From positions 106,658 through 170,657 of the forward strand of contig CALNHX010002700.1 in NCBI GenBank assembly GCA_940337035.1: a stretch of DNA of 64,000 nt. Reading direction: 5' to 3'. Origin of the DNA: Agriotes lineatus. Taxonomy: Eukaryota; Arthropoda; Insecta; Coleoptera; Elateridae. The notes under the pieces were generated by a model. That model ran no database searches. It was not told where the DNA came from and was given only the letters and a program-made list of their open reading frames with translations. Position numbers and translations under genes: made by a program. Below are positions 22,701-33,701 of the stretch, in pieces; position 1 is the first letter of the stretch, and each line of letters opens with the position of its first letter.

Positions 22701-25700
22701 ATTTTTTAAATTTTTTTTTTATATACACTTCGGGTCTGTATTTATGTCTGGAGGTGAATGTGACCGCACTATTCAATGGAGGAGGGGATAAATTGGCCCG
22801 AAAAATGTGTAAAAATGGGTTTTTCACGGATGCCTTCGACAATTCAATTCGAAATAAAAAACCGTTCGAATAAAAAATGGAGCTATTCTGAATATAAACA
22901 ATTTGAGCTTGGATTTACGAAAATCGGTTAACCGGTGCGAAAGTTACAGCACTTTGACCGACCTCGCCCGTTGGAATTGTTTCTCAGGGATTTCCTACTC
23001 AGGGCGGTCGGTCGGATCCTGTTTTTGGGGGGATGGCATACAATTAGAGCGTCCATTTTTTTAAATTTATAGATTCAGGGGCATACGAGAAGATGTGCTA
23101 CGGGGAAGGTGCTTGGTCTAAAGGGGGCAGAGGGGGAGGCCGTGAAAACCCATTCAAACCCGCCTAATTGCCTCTGTAATTGGCCTATTTCAAAAATCTT
23201 AACGCCAAAAAATCCCGCGCTGTGCCTCCTTTAACCAACACAAAGGATTTTAAAAACGCGCGGTAAATAAAAAAATTATAGCAAAAAAAGCCTTTTTTAT
23301 TAATTTTTTTAAATTAAAATCGACTTTTTGGGGGTCAGAAAAAGCGAAGGGTGTAAAAAACTACATGATGGGACGCAGTTTTTTTTCCCACAATCTGGAC
23401 TCCGGCACATTTTTGTCCGGTGGTTAGGAGTCGAGGGGCGGGGGGTCAAATGTTTCCGGCCCCTAGCAGAGAGACGGAAAGGATTACAGTGTTTACACTT
23501 GGTTCATAATGAAGATCTATAGTTCCTCTTCATAATATATTTGTCTCAATTTCCTACGTTAATTAGGGCCTGCAGGAGCCCGAGATACAAATTAGAACCT
23601 TATTTTGGCCACATCTTCCTCAATTTTTGTCGGAATCGCTTACTTTTTTTTGTTATTATTCGCGTATTTCCCGAGTATGCTCTTGCCACACACAGCGGAA
23701 AATAAAAAACGGGGCGACTGTAATAGCTTTATTTTGTTATTGTTATACTGACAAGTACTGGGTTTTCTAATGCCAGGGTCAATCTTGAAGCAAATGTGTC
23801 TGTCGATTACCTATCAAATCAACGCTGCAATATATTATATGTATGAAGCATATAGTATAGTATAATAGTCTCGCGTATCGAGAACATTCAGAAGCATCCC
23901 GTGGAAAATTTTAGATACACTTACCGCTGCTTGTAGCGTAATGAATCTCCGAATCAACAAAACTTCAACAATATTTATTCTTACTGTACACAGAATTAAA
24001 TGTCGCATGAACCACGTGCAACCAATAAGACAATAGAACAATGAGCGTAAGCCACGCCCCCGGCATCCAGCTGCTACTCGGCATAAAATGCATTGCAGAT
24101 TATAATTTGTATCTCGGGCTCCTGCAGGCCCTAATTAACGTAGGAAATTGAGACAAATATATTATGAAGAGGAACGATAGATCTTCATTATGAACCAAGT
24201 GTAAACACTGTAACCCTTTCCGTCTCCCTGCTAGGGGCCGGGAACTTTAACCCCCCGTCCCTCGACTCCTAACCACCGGACAAAAATGTGCTGGAGTCCA
24301 GATTGTGGGAAAAAAAAACTGCGTCCCATCACGTAGTTTTTTTACACCCTTCGCTTTTTCTTACCCCCAAAAATCAATTTTAATAAAAAAAAATTAATAA
24401 AAAAGGCTTTTTTTGCTATAATTTTTTTATTTACCGCGTGTTTTTAAAATCCTTTGTGTTGGGTAAAGGAGGCACAGCGCGGGATTTTTTGGCGTTAAGA
24501 TTTTTGAAATAGGCCAATTACAGAGGCAATTAGGCGGGTTTGAATGGGTTTTTGCGGCCTCCCCCTCTGCCCCCTTTAGACCAAGCACCTTCCCCGTGGC
24601 ACATCTTCTCGTATGCCCGTGAATCTATAAATAAAAAAAATGGACGCTCTAATTGCATGCCATCCCCCCAAAAACAGGATCCGACCGACCGCCCTGAGTA
24701 GGAAATCCCTGAGAAACAATTCCAACGGGCGAGGTCGGTCAAAGCGCTGTAACTTTCGCACCGGTTAACCGATTTTCGTAAATCCAAGCTCAAATTGTAT
24801 TCAGAATAGCTCCATTTTTTATTCGAACGGTTTTTTATTTCGAATTGAATTGTCGAAGGCATCCGTGAAAAACCCATTTTTGCACATTTTTCGGGCCAAT
24901 TTAAAAAAAATTATGGACGGAATCGTGGGCCTTTTTTCCAGTACTCCACTAGTATAGTAGACTTCATTAAAGCTCAAAGGTTAAGATGGTTTGGGCATAT
25001 ATGGAGAATGCCAGATGGAAGAGCTACTAAGATAGTATTGGAAGGCAGAGCGCAAGAAACTAGATGAAGGGGGAAACCAAGGAATAGGTGGAAGGAGGCA
25101 GTAATGGAAGACATAGCAAGGAAAGGAATAGAAGACTGGAGAAATAAAATCATTAATAAGGGACACTGGAGACAGATTGTTATGCAATGGGCCTAAAGTG
25201 GCCTGTAAAAGCTTTATTTATTTTATTAAAAAAATATATAAATTGTAATATTTAATAGTAGATTATATTATAAGTGAGAGAAATGCATCATTATTTGAGA
25301 GTGAGAATTTGAATCGCGAGTGCCCCAGCACGAGCAATATAATTTCTCACAAGCTTATAATGGCATTTCCCTCACGTGTGATATATGACGTTTTATCTTA
25401 CAATAACAATTCTTTTGCCTAAATAGTTTGCGCAGTCAGAATATGTCGCGAAATAAATTTATAATTAGTCGACTGTGATTTGTGATATATGTTTGACAGT
25501 ACTGAAGTACTGTGTCAAATTCGAGGTTTGTAGGTTAGGTTTTGTTTGTTGTTCGACACAGACTGACGCAAAACTTAACCTGAAAATTACGAATTTGACA
25601 TAGCTTGACAGTGCTACCAACAACGCAGTGTATAAATAATGAAAACTCACTTGTGAATAAAACTTTATTTTAGTCACTGAAAACAGTTGTATAATGTATG

Positions 25701-28700
25701 GTAATAATAGCTATTTATGCAACAAGTGCTAAAAGTCGAGTTTCATAACATGCCTCGTGCATAAACGACTTTTAGCACGCGTTGCATACAATATTTTATC
25801 TACGACCTTAATTTTACTGTTATTAATCCATAAATATTGATTTAACAAAGGTTTGCATCTACGACACTTCTAATTTATGCCATAATAAACAGCAGGCCAT
25901 ACCGCGCGGGCGAATGTTTGCGAATGACAGTAATCAGGGTCAGTTACGAAAGTTAATTATTAATACTCCACATCTGAGTGTATTCATTACATAACGCTTT
26001 AATTATTTCAAAAACACTTTACCTGTAACGCAAGAAGCAACTAGAATAACTTTAAAACTTCACTTCCAGTTTGAAATTGTAGTTTTATAACCTCACTTCA
26101 CTCTTAGCACATGGACTAAAAGTAAACAGCTGGTTTCTTTAATCACGGTAAACTATAAAACGTCACTTTTAGTGAAATAAGCTAGCGCTAAAAGGCCTAC
26201 TTTTAGTAGTGGTCGTAGATAAATATTTGTATCTTACAGTAGCGCCTATTACCATACATTATACAACTGTTTTCAGTGACTAAAATGAAGTTTTATTCAC
26301 AAGTGAGTTTTCATTATTTATACTACTGCATTGTTGGTAGGTAGCACTGTAGAGCTATGTCAAATTCGTAATTTTCAGGTTAAGTTTTGCGTCAGTCTGT
26401 GTCAAATAACAAACAAAACTTAATCTATTAACCTCTCGAATTTGACATAGACTGGCAATACACTTCAGTACTACCAATACACTTCAGTACTGTCAAACGT
26501 ATAGCACAAATCATAGGCGACTAATTATAAATTTATTTCGCGACATATTCTGACTGCGCAATCTATTTAGGCACAAGAATTGCTACTGTAAGATAAAACG
26601 TCGTATATCACACGTGAGCGAAATGCCATCATAAGCTCGTGAGAAATTGTATCGCTCGTGCTGGGGCACTCACGATTCAAAATTCTCACTCGCAAATAAT
26701 GATGCATTTCTCTCACTTATAATATAATCTACTATTATCTTACAGTAGCGCCAAAGCGGTCTATATTGTTCCAGGCCATGACACTGCTCTGTTGTCAGAT
26801 TGTGTGCTAGGCCATTCCAAGACACACTTAGTTTTGTTTGTTTGAAATGTATTTGACATTAAAAACTATTTTGACAAGGTAGTTTGTATAAGTTGCAAAA
26901 CTGCCTTTGAAATGTTTTGTAACAAGCTGCAAGTCAACTTACGCTTCATCAGCTTCTACATATGTTAGCTTGTTGAAGTTTCCATCTAATTGAACGGTGG
27001 TACAAACAAGGAAAGAAGTTTTGCATTTAGAGAACTGGCGGATTTGAAAGGCTAGTGATGTGTATGAAAAGCACTTTAAAAGAGCGGATATAAAGGGTAA
27101 TAAGATGAACAGACTTGTTCTGACCGCAATATCACTAGCTTACAAGCAAGTTATTTTGAAGAAATTACTGTTTTAGATAAGAGTCAAAATTAGTAGCAAT
27201 AGAAAATTAGGTACCTACCCATTAAAAATTGTTTTTACATTGAAGTGGGGCACTACGATGTAAATAACAGTGATTTTATAGATTTTTTTCAACTGATATG
27301 TATGGTAGGAAATGTGGTGGCACTCTTGCATTTGTGATCTGCTTTCCGTTTATTAGGCCATTGCCCACGGTTATCTCGTGTCGGACCACCCCTCGCTCCA
27401 CTGAAGTTGGTCGGCAACTCTTTTGTAACGGGCTGGGGCAGTGGTCCTATGTATTTCATTCCTGATTGTGAGTTAGCTTATGCGCTAGTCGTTTAATAAT
27501 AATAATAATATTTATTGATTCGTTACAGTTACAATACAGCACAGGACATGGCAGGGATGGCAATAAGCAAAAACAAATGTTATTTAGATTAGTACTGGAA
27601 AACTATTAATGATTAACTTTTAGTAATGATTAACTTTTGTATGGAAAAAATCATTTACACTATACAGTATACATTTGGTCATTTGATGTTTCAGTTTATA
27701 TTTAATTTGTGTTAAGGGTAGTGATCTAATTTGCTTAGGGAGGTGGTTGAATAGTCAAAGGCCATCCAATTTCCTACTGGTCTTCAATAATCTGTGGGAT
27801 GGTATCACCAGGTCATCTTTCCTTCTTGTGTTATTAATTGAGTCACAATTTGCTGGTAGATTCGTGAGCTTGGTTTTAGTGTTACACAAAAGCTGATACA
27901 CGAAAATGGAGCATAGGGTCATTATCTCATATTTCTTAAATAGGGGTTTACAGGAAACGACACGGGAGTTTATATTGGCTATGGTTCTTACCGCTTGTTG
28001 TAGAACAAAAATCTTTTGAAGATCAGATTATGTTGCAGTGCGCCACGATATTGTACCGTATAGTAACAAGCTGTGGAACAGTGCATAGTAGGCTAATAAC
28101 GCCGCTGTTTCATTAACACTCTTTCTAATTCTTCATATAGCATATATTGTTTTTGATAGTTTTGCTATCAAGTAGTTTATCTGTGATGTCCACTGCAATT
28201 GAGGATCAAGAAATATTCCTAGGTATTTCATGGATTCGTTATCAGCGTCCTGGGGATGTCCAAAATTTAGCGTGACTGTCTTCTCCTTGTTCAAAACTAA
28301 ACCATTAGCTCCAAACCACATTTCAGTTTGTTTCATAATTAATTCTTTAGTTTCAGCTCGATTGTTAGGTAGGGTTCTGGCAATGAAAACTGTGTCGTCA
28401 GCTAATTCGATAGTGCCATTTATGTTGTCTGGAAGGTCATTTACACTTAATAGAAAAACAGTGGTCCAAGTATGGAACCTTGAGGTACTCCTCTATTCAC
28501 TGATTCAGGTTCACCAAGCTGATTGTTATGGAAGACTCTTTGGTGGCAATCTCTGAGATAAGAACTGACAAGTAAATCCATAGTTGTAAATCTTTATCAG
28601 TAGTACCTAATGACAGATGCAATCAAAGGCCTTACTGAGGTCTACAAAAATTCCTACGCTGGCGTACCGGTTTTCTTGCGCATCTTGTACATGTGTAACG

Positions 28701-31700
28701 ATTTCTTCTACTGCATCTGTTGTAGCACAATTTTTCCTAAATCCGAATTGTAAGGAGTTTAGCAAATTTTCTTGTTCTATAAATTTTATAAACTTATTAT
28801 AGATTGTTTTCTCAAAGAGCTTGGACAATATTGGCAGAATGGCTATAAGCCAGTAGTTTGTTTTCAATCGAGGATCACCTTTTTTGAAGATTGGAATGAT
28901 TTTGGCTTCCTTCAGTTTGTCAAGAAAAATTCCCTCGCTGAGCATCACGTTGATGATGTTGGCCAAGGGCTTAACCAGCACATTTGCTACGCATTTTATC
29001 ATTTTAACATTCATACCATATATATTCTCACTTGAAGTACTTCTCAAATTGGTGATTATAGATAGAATTTCTATCTCCATAACTGGTGTTAAGTATAATG
29101 TTTTGCTGGTCGTTCCAGAGTTTTTGAACTGATCAAACTTTTTTTCTGGCTTACCAACTTCCTTTAATATTTCTCCACTAAGATTAGCAAAAAACTCATT
29201 GGAATCACAAGCGATCAACACCGGAAGGTTTGGGTTTCCTATTTGTTATGGCGTTTACAATTTGCCACAAAGTTTTTTGTTTATCTTCGGAATAAACTAT
29301 TTTATTATTGTAGAATTCTTGTTTAGCTAATTTGACAAATGTTCTATACGTTTTTTTGAGGTCTACGTAATTTTGGTTTATTCTCGCATGGCTTATATAG
29401 CTTTATATAGCATAGCTTTGTTTGGGTTTGTCGTAAATATGATTCGTACCGTTGCAAGCTGGTGCGTTGTATTAATTATCGTTTTAGCCTTTCCAAACTG
29501 GCAGCCCTATGTGGTGCTCTGTTTGGTATGTTGTAAGACGGTTTATCCCTATGGCCAGGTTTGGTAGTTATCACTCCGAATAATAAAATCATTGTGTAGA
29601 ATAATAAAATCATTGTGTAACAAACAATTGTTTTATAAAGCTGGACAAGCAAAAGCTACAAGGTGAAACATTTCTCGACCAGTAACATCCAGATTTATTA
29701 TCAAAATGCATGTGGACTTAAAACCAAGTTAAATAGACTATTTAAAATGTGCAAGCTAATGACTACGATGTGATAGTTATAACGATGACCTGGTTAAATC
29801 ATGTCTTCAACAGTGAACATTGAGATGATCGATGTGCGATATATTGTCAGGACAGAAACCTGGGTATCTTTAAAAAACTGATGAAGGGGGTTGCTAATTT
29901 TGTTAAAACTCAAGTTCATGTCTCGTGTCCTAGATTTGCAACATATAAAATATAGTTCATATGAGCAAAAACAAAATTCATCAAAGATGATTGGAATTTT
30001 AAAGTCGTGTGTTTTATAATACCAGAAATTTATACCTAATCCTTGTCACTGATATTTTATAGACAGTGGTTAATATTGCAACATGATAAACTGTGATCAA
30101 GACTTCCCATAATAAACGCAACGAAAATATTTCTCTAGTCTATGTCAAATTAATTAGAGGTTAACAGGTTAGGTTTTGCGTCAGTCTGTGTCAAAACTGA
30201 CGGAAAACCTAACCTGCTAACCTCAAATTTGACATAGACTTACAGTGCCACCAACATATTACTCTTGATCTACTCTCAACATGATCGGCTACTCGAACAT
30301 CAAAGGCGTTGCCGCGAGTGTCGCTTCTGAGTTCGTTAGGTGTTTATTCTGTGATATGGAGCTGTCATTTGACATTCGTTACAGAGTGAGGTCATGATCT
30401 TTTTCTTCTGCAGACTTTAGGTAATATTTTCGTCTAGGTCAAATTCGAGGTTAGCAGGTTAGGTTTTGCCTCAGTTTTGACACAGACTGATGCAAAACCT
30501 AATCTGCTAACCACGAATTTGACATAATAGAATACTGGCGAAAATAAGCGTGCATAAACTGTGTGATGAAGAGAACCAACAACAATACCAACAATATATC
30601 AGCAGCAAAATAGAAAGAGAAAGGAGGCAAAGAAAAAAAAACCTTGAACTATGGAAAAAGTTTAAGAGAATACTCATGGTGGGGGCTAAATCAAAATGAA
30701 GAAGAATACAAAAGGCAGTATGGTGGACATACGAAATCAAGAAGTGATGCTTAAGAAAATAAGTTTTGGAAGACATTTTTGAACACTCAGCAGAAGTCAA
30801 GAATGGGAGAGTTCCGGAAAAGAGTTACAGGAAAACTACAGCAACACCTAAGTTATTTTACAAAATTTTAGAAAACCTAATAAGAAAAATCCACTGAGAC
30901 GTCAAGATAAAGATGGGAATATATTCACGGAATCAAGATAAATCGTGAATCGATGGAGACAACATTTTATGGAATTAATAGAGGGCATAGAACAAACACC
31001 GAATGAAGAATTCATGAAGGAACAGAAGGAAAGAAGTGAAAGAACACCAACACAAGCCACAAGATCTGCAATTAGCAGAATGAAATTATGGAAAGTGTGT
31101 GGGTATGATAGATATAACCCAGAAATTTTACCGCAAATACGACTAAAACCATTAAAAAGTTTGACAATACTCATGAAACCTAGAATAAGTTTTATAAATA
31201 TAACAAAACAATGTAATCAATGCAGTACAACTGACTAAAGCGATAAAGAAATGTAAATAAAAGTGAAAATCATCTAGTCAGGACCAGGGAAAAAGCAATT
31301 ATTAATCATTTCTTAAAGAATAAATGTTCGTTCTAAAGCTAAGTACCTACCGTTACTAGGAACACTTTGATTTCGCCATTACAATCAAACGCCGTGAGGC
31401 GTATGCTCTTGTTGCTTGCTTGCTGTATACTCATCTCCGCCCATATCTGTAACATGAAAATGAACAATAGGTTTGACCCAAGCACAACAGACTTACTTTG
31501 GTGTTGAGCACAACTCTAAAACTGCCGGAGGCTCTGAAAACCAGTCGACTGTGGGTGCCATCCTCTGCTTCTTGATCATTTAGCCTCAGGTTGCCACGCC
31601 CCCGCTCCTGCCAACTGCCTCCTCCGGCTTTGTCAAAGGCGAACAGTTTACAACTGATCTGCAGGACGTTACTTTCCCCTTCCTCCCCCGTCTTCACCTC

Positions 31701-32750
31701 CACCTCCTCGTATTTTCGTTTAACGGCCCGAGATTCTTCGTACTCCCGAGCCGACTCACTTAATGACTTACCCTGCGGTCTAGCAGAGGCGCCACTTTCA
31801 GGGATGGAGGTCTCTTTCAGCGCAGAACTGAAGAGCATGTCGGATGTGCCGTTGGCGTTTGTACAACTGGTGGATTTGATGTCTTCCAATTTATTGTCCG
31901 ACACTACTCTGTCTTGGATGTTCTGGCCGAATACAAAGTCATTAGAACTAGCCATGGTAGATGTTGAGGCAGTGGGGGCTGTTGTTTTCGTCGACGAGTC
32001 AGATTTGCTTCCGTTCTGTAAAAGGGGCAAAAATTTGGGTGCGTTGGCGCTACTAGACGTACTCTTTTCTTTCTGTTGTTCTTCATTTTTCTCATCCTGG
32101 GCCGCCTTAGCAAAAGGGTTCAGTCTACTAGGGTTTAATAGGAAGGTGGGTTTTGGGGAACCTACACTGCTGCCTACATTTCCGTTCAACTGCGACGGCC
32201 GAAGCACTGTGGGGCTTTTGAAAATGGACCTATTTAATTCACTAGGCTTTTTAAGTAAGTGTCCAGGCTGCATTAGCCTTGGTGGTGTTAAGATACTAGG
32301 AGAACACACTTGAGATGGTGCAATACCCAACACATCACTCCCGTTTTCGTTTTCTTCATTCTCTAAAAGATTAAACGATGAGCAAACAAAGGAAAGCTTT
32401 CGTAAGATACTTACCTCGCTTCGCACTGCTCTCTGAGGCTTCATCTGCTTTCATCACTTGCGAGGACTCCACTAGGTCACCTGCTGCATGGAGTTGAATG
32501 TTATTAGTCACGAAACTAAAGCGTGTTTGTAAAGAGCCGTTTATTCCTTTTACAAGGGTAATGACTGTGTACTTGGAGAAGTATTGAACGTTTTCTTGAA
32601 AATGTTTAGGCGAAGTTTGCGATAATTAAAAAAGGTTTTAGTTATTTAATGGAGTTGTTAAGAGTTTCAGGTCCATATTAAAGTTGATTTTTAATAAATA
32701 ATACACTACAAATTTAATAAACAAAACATACCTGACTTGGAGTCTGCCAT
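16708..32750 (-). CDS. RanBP3: RanBP3, Ran-binding protein 3 (complete, five exons)
   Basis: RanBP3 is a nuclear protein that binds Ran-GTP and CRM1 and promotes export. Exons (minus strand): 32732-32750 (start ATG, MADSKS), 32415-32480, 31497-32362, 31351-31446 and 16708-16863 (stop TGA). All junctions are GT-AG and the phases agree, giving 400 codons. The N-terminal half is Ser/Pro/Asn-rich and disordered, with FVFGQN at about residue 171, a motif typical of RanBP3. A basic AVKRKYEE segment precedes the Ran-binding domain (about 255-365): SNVLQISCKLFAFDKAG, RGRGNLRLND, SRLVFRASGSFRVVLNTK, IWAEM and IRLTAFDCNGEIKVFLV. The C-terminus is a charged helix. The protein is shorter than vertebrate RanBP3 (over 500 residues). 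The last intron is 14,487 bp of transposons; the other three are 50-251 bp. Confidence 0.95.
17253..19106. mobile_element. MITE of the shared-core family, split by a LINE
   Basis: Ends CATGTAACATAGCAAC (17253) and GTTGCTATGTTACATG (to 19106) are inverted repeats, followed inward by GATATTCATGTTATA on the left and TATAACATGAATATC on the right. The left half contains the palindromic core (GTCTATGTCAAATTTGAGGT...). After removing the LINE at 17470-19035 the MITE is about 290 bp. It lies in the last RanBP3 intron. Confidence 0.8.
17470..19035 (+). mobile_element. 5'-truncated LINE (I/LOA- or R1-like), RT domain
   Basis: The frame from about 17465 to 18239 gives reverse transcriptase: AYRPISLMSFCLKTMEKLVD, AAFLDIEGAFDNTSF (motif A), VRGCPRGGVLSPLLWNMVV (motif B) and QGYADDIVILIRGK (motif C with the catalytic DD). 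A frameshift near 18215 leads to the thumb (VKYLGITLDAKLNWNAHL, FGKTWGLKPMMVHW). A short deletion is followed by LSRIQRLACLCLCGVMTSTPT. After another deletion, where an RNase H would be expected, comes the cysteine segment LCQEEEETASHIIFDCPALL (near 18780). The 3' end is TAATCAATCAATC. CACTG on both sides (17465-17469, 19036-19040) is the likely target duplication. Clade uncertain. Confidence 0.8.
19905..20045. repeat. Diverged copy of the palindromic core
   Basis: Contains TCAGTATATGTCAAATTCGA and, after GTGTGTGTCAAATGACACAC, the complementary AACCTAATCTACTACCCTCG. It is preceded by GCAGCAGGCCCTGGGTAGCC, which also borders the copy at 55.3 kb. A separate hairpin (GAGTGGA...TCCACTC) lies at about 19712-19760. 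Confidence 0.6.
20098..20706. mobile_element. 609-bp TA-target TIR element
   Basis: The 36-bp ends GAGTCCTCCCAACGTAAGAT...ATCTTACGTTGGGTGGACTC are inverted with one mismatch and flanked by TA at 20096-20097 and 20707-20708. GC-richer than its surroundings; no transposase frame. Located in the RanBP3 intron. Confidence 0.8.
21072..21385. mobile_element. Uninterrupted MITE with about 30-bp terminal inverted repeats
   Basis: Left end GCGTACATAAATCAAACAAG and right end CTTGTTTGATGTATGTACG are inverted. Same family as the interrupted copy at 7.3-8.0 kb; here the sequence around ATCACATAT (near 21210) is the empty site. Confidence 0.75.
21447..22290 (+). pseudogene. Decayed DDE transposase: N-terminal HTH exons and C-terminal fragment
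   Basis: Exon-like 21447-21569 (MPKVIKGDTKLQITKAYRHY, ending LWD) and exon-like 21630-21812 (VSERTIRNISGRNNFEIKPF, ending ARPYI) join in phase across a 60-bp GT-AG intron. Together they resemble the helix-turn-helix start of IS630/Tc1-like insect transposases. After the MITE at 21810-22083, the frame near 22122-22190 (WPARSCDLTPCDFFLW) matches the conserved block downstream of the second catalytic Asp in such transposases. The middle is missing. Class assignment is by memory of the motif only. Confidence 0.5.
21810..22083 (+). mobile_element. 274-bp MITE, copy 1 of 3
   Basis: Ends TAATACACATATATTGCTAG and CTAGCAATATAGTAAGTATTA are inverted; the interior is unusually GC-rich (GCGCCGACATAG, CGCGTCTCGTGCGCATGCGT). 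Closely similar copies lie at 34255-34523 (inverted) and 37631-37904. No coding capacity. Confidence 0.75.
22311..25196 (+). mobile_element. RTE-like LINE 3' part, split by a 2.3-kb foldback
   Basis: Left block 22311-22651: VKEFTFIGTLISENLNYTQE, then (frameshift) ATYACGTWTI, WERKMLRKIL and GETSI. Right block 24956-25196: VDFIKAQRLRWFGHIWRMPD, RGKPRNRWKEAVMEDIARKG, ending MQWA and a stop. Removing the insert and one copy of AGTAT joins the two in frame. Otherwise decayed. In the RanBP3 intron. Confidence 0.8.
22652..24950. mobile_element. 2,299-bp foldback transposon with about 0.9-kb arms
   Basis: Ends AGTGGAGTACT...AGTACTCCACT with the direct repeat AGTAT on both sides (22647-22651, 24951-24955). 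The arms 22652-23594 and 24103-24950 are near-perfect reverse complements (for example TTTCTCAGGGATTTCCTACT near 22980 against AGTAGGAAATCCCTGAGAAA near 24700), interrupted by a roughly 80-bp extra segment in the left arm at about 22710-22790. The unique loop is 508 bp. No transposase is encoded. Confidence 0.85.
25254..26736. mobile_element. 1.48-kb palindromic element that contains the shared core in each arm
   Basis: Outer ends AATAGTAGATTATATTATAA and its complement (to 26736) begin arms of about 450-490 bp (25254 to about 25712; about 26247 to 26736). Each arm carries a full copy of the palindromic core, at 25468-25632 and 26300-26516. The centre has its own small inverted repeats (TGCTAAAAGTCG near 25728; CGACTTTTAGCAC near 25767). 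Non-coding. Confidence 0.8.
26737..27496. other. RanBP3 intron, nothing recognised
   Basis: No coding similarity or clear inverted repeats found. Confidence 0.4.
27497..29400 (-). mobile_element. CR1/jockey-group LINE remnant
   Basis: The minus-strand frame 29221-28607 is reverse transcriptase fingers and palm: LKEAKIIPIFKKGDPRLKTN, LLNSLQFGFRKNCATTDAVE and ASVGIFVDLSKAFDCI (motif A). Further down, in shifted frames, are a GSILGP-like motif B and an LADDT catalytic motif near 28395. Next come EMWFGANGLVLNKEKTV and SMKYLGIFLDPQLQWTS (28336-28160), then a LFNHLPKQIRSL-type C-terminus near 27740. The 3' end is an ATT-triplet tail (27497-27516 region). The endonuclease is absent (5' truncation). 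In the RanBP3 intron. Confidence 0.8.
29401..30135. other. RanBP3 intron, nothing recognised
   Basis: A tandem AATAAAATCATTGTGTA duplication lies at about 29580-29615. No other structure seen. Confidence 0.4.
30136..30257. repeat. Palindromic core copy
   Basis: GTCTATGTCAAATTAATTAG... to ...CTCAAATTTGACATAGACTT, with AGGTTAGGTTTTGCGTCAGT and its complement at the centre. Confidence 0.7.
30425..30545. repeat. Palindromic core copy with its own short ends
   Basis: The core from TCTAGGTCAAATTCGAGGTT to ACGAATTTGACATA is bordered by TATTTTCG on the left and CGAAAATA on the right, ends not shared with the neighbouring copy at 30136. Confidence 0.65.
30546..31240 (+). mobile_element. RTE-like LINE remnant (linker before RT)
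   Basis: Broken plus-strand frames: a charged region, then SRIKINRESMETTF-like and RWRQHFMELIEGIEQTPNEE (30945), and ISRMKLWKVCGYDRYNPEIL (31070), matching the segment between endonuclease and RT in RTE-type ORF2 (motif KAPGxDxxxxE/M). Multiple stops; it ends before the palm motifs. Lies just beyond RanBP3 exon 4 in its last intron. Confidence 0.6.
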
Positions 32751-33245
32751 CTTGACAGTATATGAAATGAATTTACGTCGAATTCAAAACTTCTACATCT
32801 AATTTTTAAAGTGCCAGATTAATTCCGTTGCGTACTAAGAAACGTCAACTCTACCATTTCGTCTTTTTATGGTAATTTAAGACATTGGACTGTTCTTCAT
32901 CAACGCTGTGTTACTTCTAGGTCTCATTCTATACGAATGCAGCTGAGTCACCTAAACCAATTCCATTGGCTCATATAGATCGTTTCATACTTCAAATTCG
33001 GTACAGGAACGAAAGGCAATGTAAATCTTATGGAAGTTTTCTCGGCAACGTTGCCACTTCTTGGCATTGACCGACGGTCTAAGTTTACTTAGAGTAATGC
33101 CAGATGCGGATTAGATTATTGGTAGTTGTTAAGTGCCTCGAAATACAAAAGGGAAATTTATTTATGATTGACAGGTGCGTATTTTTCCAATGAGATTTGT
33201 GCTGAAATGTGGCAACGTTGTTTTGCATAAACCAGTGAGTTCGAA

Positions 33246-33701
33246 GTATCGAGAGATCCAAAACAAAACTGTTCCTCAGCGGGCTGTGGAAATTCAACGT
33301 ATGAATAATATGTTGGTGACACTGTACGTAAATGTCAAATTCGAGGTTAGCAGGTTAGGGGCCGGTTGCAGAAAGCAATGTTAATAAGTCTGGTGTTAGC
33401 TAACATCGCATCAAAGTGAACAAAATCGCATCAAATTTTGTTTACTAATGTATTAGTTACCATAAGCATTTGAGATTTGATTCGTTTTTGTTCACTTTGA
33501 CGTCGCGTTAGCTAACAGCAGACTTAACATGGGTTTCTGCAACCGGCCCTAGGATTTGCGTCATTTTGTGCCATAACTGACGGAAAACCTAACCTGATAA
33601 CCTCGAATTTGACATTGACGTACAGTGTCACCAACATATTCATACGTTGAATTTCCACAGCCCGCTGAGAACAGTTTTTTTTTAGATCTCTCGATATAAA
33701 A
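33246..33701. mobile_element. Hairpin element of the shared-core family, split by a smaller MITE
   Basis: Outer arms GTATCGAGAGATCC...GGATCTCTCGATA-like (right arm with a small T-run difference), then GGCTGTGGAAATTCAACGTA and its complement, then TGTTGGTGACACTGTACG and the core. The core is broken within AGGTTAGG by the MITE at 33358-33549. Lies upstream of RanBP3. A half copy with the same outer arm is at 36256. Confidence 0.75.
33358..33549. mobile_element. 192-bp TA-target MITE nested in a MITE
   Basis: Ends GGGGCCGGTTGCAGAAA...TTTCTGCAACCGGCCC, flanked by TA (33356-33357, 33550-33551). Removing it restores the GGTTAGGATTTTGCG-like core of the host hairpin. Internal inverted pair GTTAGCTAACA...CGTTAGCTAACA. 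Non-coding. Confidence 0.85.

Noticed and set aside
22489..22842. 117-codon minus-strand frame
   Set aside because: Crosses the boundary between the LINE and the foldback insertion, so it cannot be a conserved gene.
31591..32313. 240-codon plus-strand open frame
   Set aside because: It is antisense to the large RanBP3 exon (31497-32362), whose translation is clearly conserved; the frame is a shadow.
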